A DNA stretch of 64,000 nt from Allolobophora icterica. Its lineage: Eukaryota; Annelida; Clitellata; Crassiclitellata; Lumbricidae. The stretch is taken from assembly GCA_963556255.1 (NCBI GenBank), contig OY744613.1, positions 39,685,286-39,749,285 of the forward strand, given 5' to 3'. The notes below the pieces were generated by a model. It saw only the letters and a program-made list of their open reading frames with translations, searched no databases and was not told where the DNA came from. The first letter of the stretch is position 1, and the number at the start of each line of letters is the position of its first letter. The position numbers were made by a program, and so were the translations under genes. Below are positions 59,255-64,000 of this stretch, piece by piece.

Positions 59255-59454
59255 AGTTAACACATTCCTCGGGTCAGCTAGACGCACCCAATGACTGTTA
59301 GGGTGTGTTCAACCTGCGAATCGGCGGGAAAGAAGCCATTGGGGAATCTTCTAGTAGAGTAGGCCTACCGTAGACTGTGACTTCTATTGTTGATAAGAGG
59401 TCTCATATTCTAGTGTTTAATGACATTTAACACCGCAGAAAGATAGGCAGAAAG

Positions 59455-59830
59455 TGCCTCTGATCAGTTTGGTCTTAGAGTGGCGCTATAAAAATGTTCA
59501 ATTAGAATTATAGTTACGATAACACTAAGGTCTCTGAATTTTCCAATACAAACGCGCGCTTGAAACCTTAATTGCTGTCTAATCTGCTTAAAATTACGTC
59601 AAGGGCATTGATGTGGTAAACCAAAATACGCTCTTCTCAGGTGACCTTCAACGATGCAGAGGTCATCAGCTGAAACTTCATAAGAAACGATTCAGATTGG
59701 ATCTGAAAAGGTATGTTTCAAACAGAAACGATTGGAATGTTGTCAGCGCAGCCAAAATGAAATGCGGCTCACTGGCATTCGAAAAATGGATTCTAAAGAC
59801 CTGGTTACAGAATTACACACTAAGTAAGTA
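59455..59830 (+). mobile_element. LINE fragments
   Basis: An end fragment (GAGTGGCGCTATAAAAATG, about 59475-59500) resembles the terminus at 52215-52250. Then 59600-59825 encodes GHQLKLHKKRFRLDLKRY and a tail. This resembles the RG--LKL-K-R-RLD-RK segment of LINE ORF2 C-termini. It ends in a GTAAGTAAGTAAG tail. Confidence 0.6.
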
Positions 59831-60200
59831 AGTAAGTAGTAAGTAATCTTTTATTAGTACAAGACAAACGCTCATACTTTACAACAATACATACAAAAAG
59901 ATCACAATATCAGTAACACTGTAAGACAGTTTAAACACAAGCAGTAGGCCCATTATAAACAATTCTATAATGTCTTATTTACATACATATACAGTATTAT
60001 AAACAATAATTCGATAATGTCTTATTTACATACATAGGCCTATATACTACGAAACTGTTTTCACTTTTACTACACCAAATATCTCGGCTACTGCCATTTA
60101 TTCTCCATCAACACTGATACTATCTAATTTATGCTTCTGCACCTTATCCAAACCTAACTCCCGCGAGTAGTTAAGTATAGGCCGCATGTCAGTCAATCAA
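59831..60200. other. No gene recognised
   Basis: AT-rich; the segment TTACATACATA with flanks is imperfectly duplicated near 59970 and 60025. Confidence 0.35.
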
Positions 60201-60204
60201 TGAC

Positions 60205-60350
60205 GTCCGACTGCCGTAGCTGGTGCAATCCCATACATCAGAGGGCCGCTTCTAGACCAGGCCATGACGTTCGACGGCCGCTTCTAGACCAGGCCATGAC
60301 GTTCTAGACCAGCCCCGGACGTTCGACTGCCGGTGCTAGACCAGTCCCTT
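60205..60350. repeat. Minisatellite, about 37-bp unit
   Basis: Three to four variants of GACGTTCGACGGCCGCTTCT and AGACCAGGCCAT in tandem. Confidence 0.8.
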
Positions 60351-60379
60351 CTAACGGAGTATTGTTTATAATGAAATTA

Positions 60380-60710
60380 ATTCTTTTATATTTAATATAG
60401 TTTAATTATATTTAATTATATTATATATATTTGAACCCTAATTTGTACTCTTACACGATGTAATTATGTTATTGAAACATTTCAGCTGTTGAATAAACTT
60501 AGTTCTTGCCACAATTTTTAAATATTTTAGATATTTTAACATGCTACATAGGAGATAGAGTCACTTTGAGTGTAATTATATTTAATATAGTTTAATTATA
60601 TTTTAATTATATTTGAAACCTAATTTGTACTCTTACACGATTTAACTATTGAAACATTTCAGATGTTGAATAAACGTATTTCTTGCATCAATTTTAAGGA
60701 GAGCCTACAC
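60380..60710. repeat. Tandem duplication, about 195-bp unit
   Basis: Two copies share ATATTTAATATAGTTTAATT, CCTAATTTGTACTCTTACAC and TGAATAAACNTANTTCTTGC (about 60385-60520 and 60572-60705). A third, decayed trace lies near 60835-60890. Confidence 0.75.
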
Positions 60711-60959
60711 TTAAATTATTTTGAACTTCACCAATTTGTATAGCGCCCTAGCACAGCGAGGCTTATTTGAATATGGTATTGGTTTAGCCTATTTGGTAGA
60801 TATTTTAAATGTATTATGTTATAATCTAATGTATATTAAAAGTTGTACTCTTTCACGACGTATTTTTTAAATATAATTAAATCTAAGTTAATTTTAAAAT
60901 ATATTTCTAACAAGCTATATTCGGACAAACACGCTATTTTGACATCTTAATAATAATAT

Positions 60960-61262
60960 GGAAGCTTTTTAAGCAAGAAGAGAGAGAGGACCCATGAGCT
61001 AACCACGAGGTAGCCATGGATATGAATTGTTAGCAACCTCAGTTTCTTAGACTCGGCATATGAGGAAAAGGCGGCCAGCTCTAACCCTCACCGTCTCATC
61101 TTCCCACCGACATAGTTCAGTCGGTGTGCTCATTATAGCTGAGCTTGCTATGGGGTGCAGCAGGAGTAGAAATCGAATCAAATTTCTGTCCGGACTGGGA
61201 TTCGAACCCCCGACCTCTCCAACGACAGCTTAGCGCGCTAACCACTACGCTATCGTGCATCC
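60960..61262 (-). mobile_element. tRNA-derived SINE, family 2
   Basis: Read on the minus strand, the head has GATAGCGTAGTGGTTAGCGC and box B GGGTTCGAATCCC, then the family body (TCGGTGGGAAGATGAGACGG, CTCATATGCCGAGTCTAAG). It is the better-preserved partner of 42549-42850. Confidence 0.85.
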
Positions 61263-61499
61263 CCTCTAGTTTTATCCAAATATAGGTTTAAATACATTTA
61301 ATTACAAAACGCGAAGAAACCAAGATCGTTAGGTTCTACTGTTGGAAATGTACGCACAGGCTGTCATTTATTAGCCTATAACTGAATTCTCTAAATTATT
61401 AATTTTGCTAAGAAATACAAAACTGATAAGTAAAAGAGAAGGAAGAACTCTAACTTATTTGCGAAGAAATATAAAACTGTAAAGTGTGGAGAGCGAGCA

Positions 61500-62020
61500 G
61501 AATTGAAGAGAAGGTACATCTTAATGGGGAGAGGAGCGGTTGGAGCGCTGGGTGCGCTGGGAAGCTGCGGCAGCAGCGGCAGGAACGCTGAGAAGCTGCG
61601 GGAAGATCTGAGAAGCTGCGGGAAGATCTGAGAAGCTGCGGGAAGAGCTGAGAAGCTGCGGGAAGATCTGAGAAGCTGCGGGAAGATCTGAGAAGCTGCG
61701 GCAGGAACGCTGGGAAGCTGCGGGAAGCGCAGGGAAGCTGCGGCGGCGGCAGCGGAGGCAGCGGCGGCGGCGGAGGCGGCGGCGGCAGCGGCAGCGGCGG
61801 CGGCGGCGGCGGCGGAGGCGGTGGCGGGAGCGCTGGGGAGCAGCGGCGGCGGCGGCAGCGGCAGCGGCGCCGGCGCCGGCGGCAGCGGCGGCGACGGCAG
61901 CGGCAGCGGCGGAGGCGGTGGCTGCGGCGGCGGTGGCGGCGGCAGCGCGGCGGTGGCGGCGGAGGAGGCGGCGGAGGAGGCGGTGGCGACGGCGACAGTG
62001 GGAAATTTGTTGGAAAGGTA
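61500..62020. repeat. 20-bp tandem repeat and GGC-rich array, left arm of a palindrome
   Basis: About six copies of GAAGCTGCGGGAAGATCTGA (61590-61700) lead into about 300 bp of GGC/GGCAGC repeats (61740-61990), then AGTGGGAAATTTGTTGGAAA. The segment from about 61698 onward reappears inverted at 63590-64000. Gly/Ser/Ala and Arg-rich frames, including an ATG-started one at 61821, follow from the repeat and are not supported as genes. Confidence 0.9.
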
Positions 62021-62500
62021 GGTTTTCGATTGAAGCAGTTCAGAGCATTTTGGGTGACGAAACTTATATGTATGGTAGTTCTAGCGGGACATGGGTGAAT
62101 TCTGTTGTTGCCATATTATTTCATAGAGTTGAATTGTACACAGATAACTTGTAGGAATCTTGTTGCTATATTATTTCATAGAGTTGAATTGTACACAGAC
62201 AACTTGTAGGAAAAGGCATGTCTTCGATTAAAGCACATTTGCAAAAGCGCTTGAAATGGTATATTTTTAAAAGTTCGAGTGATGGAATTGGTGTGTAACA
62301 TAGTTCTAACTAGAGTTTGTGATATATGAAGTGAAGCACATCGATGAATTTGTTGGAAAAGACGTGTTTCAGATTGAAGCGCATGTGAAAACCACCTAAA
62401 CTGAACATTTTTGGAGACTGTGAATGACGAAACTGCTCTTTATGTTAGTTCTATGAGAGCGGTGGAACTACAATTTGTTGGAAAATGAGGGGCTTTGACT
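62006..62500. repeat. Degenerate tandem repeat beside the GGC array
   Basis: The words AATTTGTTGGAAA, CGATTGAAGC and TGACGAAACTNNTATGT recur at about 62008, 62345 and 62472. A 50-bp segment (ATATTATTTCATAGAGTTGA onward) is exactly or nearly duplicated at 62112-62157 and 62165-62211. Confidence 0.7.
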
Positions 62501-62509
62501 TTGGAGAGT

Positions 62510-63070
62510 TAAGGTGATGAAATTCATGTCAGACTTTGGGTATTTTCATTTTCAAGGGTTTTTCAAATGCTTGCAAAAATTATCAAATACTTACAGACAC
62601 GAGCTGCGTATTACAAATTGCTCTATTTCAGTAATACAATTTCTATACCGAGTCAACAAAGTTTCTTTGACATGCTACACACTCCATTCCACCCTCCTTT
62701 CTACACCCTCCCTCCTCTCCACACCCTCTCCCTTCACTCCTTTCATCAGTTACAAGTCCATTTTAGAACTGCAGCCAAATTGAAAGCACGCGAAATCTTG
62801 AAATTCACGCGAAATCAGTTGAACGCAGTCACCCGAAACGGTTCGGTTGAATGCACACACAGTGGGCGATTCCCGTACCGTATACCCCTCAACATCCTCC
62901 ACCCATTCCCTCCCCTTACACAATTCATCCAAAAGATCTAACACGCACGAATGCGCATTCTCATTAGTGTATTGACCAAGGCTTTTGACCATATCGGGAG
63001 CACAATGATAATGCCCAAGGCGTACACTGGAAAGAAAAACCAGGTCAGGCTCCTTTGTTTTGAATACCTG
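62510..63070. other. No supported gene
   Basis: An 80-residue minus-strand frame (62750-62992) and a 124-residue plus-strand frame lack splice context and motifs. A C/T-rich stretch lies at 62690-62740. Confidence 0.35.
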
Positions 63071-63074
63071 TATA

Positions 63075-63400
63075 TTATTCGTTCATTCATTCATTCATTT
63101 GAGCATTTATATAGCGCCCCTTCAAGGGGGCTACTCAGAGGCGCTCCCGACTCCAGCACGAACGAACAAAGTAGTTTTTAAGGCAGTATAGAAATACTCA
63201 GACTGAATTTTAGGAAGGAGACGCAGCGCCAGTGGTAAGGCATTCCATACCGCTGGGCCAACCACCAGAAAGGCTCGATTTTGCATAGTTGCAGTACGAG
63301 CAAATGGGACCGCGAGTTCCCCCTCTCTGCAGAACGAAGTAGTCGGCCGCGGGTCTCGCTGACAGGTTGGCAGGTAACATATTAACACATATTAACTTGT
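63075..63400 (-). mobile_element. LINE 3' end
   Basis: The minus strand encodes LAVPFARTATMQNRAFLVVG, PAVWNALPLALR and LKTTLFVRAGVGSASE with a stop, then GAGCGCCTCTGAG and a (GAAT)n tail (plus-strand ATTCATTCATTC at 63080-63100). It is the same family end as at 29815-29850 and 58782-58905. Confidence 0.8.
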
Positions 63401-63472
63401 GTGTACCAACTCACATGTTGTATACCTGGCGGTCTTTACCTGTCATACATTCAAACACACCTACAGCAATCG

Positions 63473-63476
<4 letters not shown>

Positions 63477-63565
<89 letters not shown>
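63477..63565. repeat. (AT)n microsatellite
   Basis: About 44 AT dinucleotides without interruption. Confidence 0.98.
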
Positions 63566-63566
<1 letters not shown>

Positions 63567-63589
63567 TTTCCATAAATCGTATGTTCAGA

Positions 63590-64000
63590 CTTCACACATG
63601 CCCGCTAGAAATATCATACATAGCAGTTTCGTCACACAAAATGATCTTAACTGCTTCAATCGAAAACCTACCTTTCCAACAAATTTCCCACTGTCGCCGT
63701 CGCCACCGCCTCCTCCGCCTCCTCCGCCGCCTCCTCCGCCGCCACCGCCGCGCTGCCGCCGCCACCGCCGCCGCAGCCACCGCCTCCGCCGCCGCTGCCG
63801 CTGCCGTCGCCGCCGCTGCCGCCGCCGCCGGCGCCGCTGCCGCTGCCGCCGCCGCCGCTGCTCCCCAGCGCTCCCGCCACCGCCTCCGCCGCCGCCGCCG
63901 CTGCCGCTGCCGTCGCCGCCTCCGCCGCCGCCGCTGCCTCCGCTGCCGCCGCCGCAGCTTCCCAGCGCTTCCCGCAGCTTCCCAGCGTTCCTGCCGCAGC
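63590..64000. repeat. Inverted copy of the GGC-rich segment, right arm
   Basis: It is the reverse complement of about 61698-62105 with scattered differences, and includes CTTTCCAACAAATTTCCCAC. It reaches the window edge, so the arm is longer than seen. Confidence 0.92.

Noticed and set aside
61821..62154. Gly/Ser/Ala-rich protein starting MAGALG, also found inverted at 63668-63880
   Set aside because: The frame lies wholly in the GGC array, and its duplicate follows from the inverted repeat. No intron or conserved domain supports it.

Overview
The window looks like repeat-dense nuclear DNA from a marine invertebrate deuterostome. An echinoderm is my best guess and a hemichordate or similar is possible. 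The basis is spliced genes with GT-AG introns, AT-rich spacers, many copies of a TAGGCCTA-like word, tRNA-derived SINEs and CR1/L2-, RTE-, hAT-, pogo-, mariner- and Harbinger-like elements. The species cannot be fixed from the sequence. One 200-base N gap (44367-44566) marks a scaffold join.

Genes. (1) 5340-6214 (+): the last two visible exons of a Lys/Pro-rich protein whose final exon enters an 11-residue repeat and stops early, probably because of a one-base slip. (2) 19316-25997 and 33192-36082 (both -): two intact six-exon paralogues, 279 and 285 aa, with matching intron phases. Each encodes a secreted protein with a bacterial-type SH3 (SH3b) domain followed by a Cys/His hydrolase domain of the CHAP/NlpC-P60 or T6SS-amidase (Tae/BPSL0067-like) kind. 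Between them lies a third, dead copy (28915-32826, -) that keeps only exons 4-6 and is broken by several insertions. The cluster looks like a small, still-duplicating family of peptidoglycan-targeting secreted enzymes, possibly an old bacterial acquisition. (3) 52517-57830 (+): a complete four-exon, 402-aa gene with a basic N-terminus, an F-box-like segment and a beta-propeller-like C-terminal half. (4) 16737-17084 (+): a weak candidate terminal exon.

Layout. 1-10 kb: a broken CR1/L2-like LINE, the Lys-rich gene end, and two nested LINEs. 10-19 kb: a pogo-like transposon (11955-13789), GC-rich repeats, hAT MITEs and LINE ends. 19-36 kb: the SH3b-amidase cluster with its insertions. 36-46 kb: hAT MITEs, SINEs, LINE ends and a mariner-like element beside the gap. 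46-48 kb: a tandem array of G-rich inverted minisatellites and (TATG)n tracts. 48-52 kb: degenerate satellite and LINE debris. 52-58 kb: the F-box/propeller gene with transposon-filled introns. 58-64 kb: tetranucleotide arrays, LINE ends, a SINE and a large inverted GGC-rich repeat that runs off the end.

The most notable non-genic signal is a set of short DNA transposons, most with 8-bp target duplications, in which the duplication can be read directly from both flanks. Three with different termini share the same internal minisatellite family. Others carry a second shared minisatellite or tetranucleotide cores flanked by inverted G-rich repeats. Many are nested, so insertion order can be inferred.
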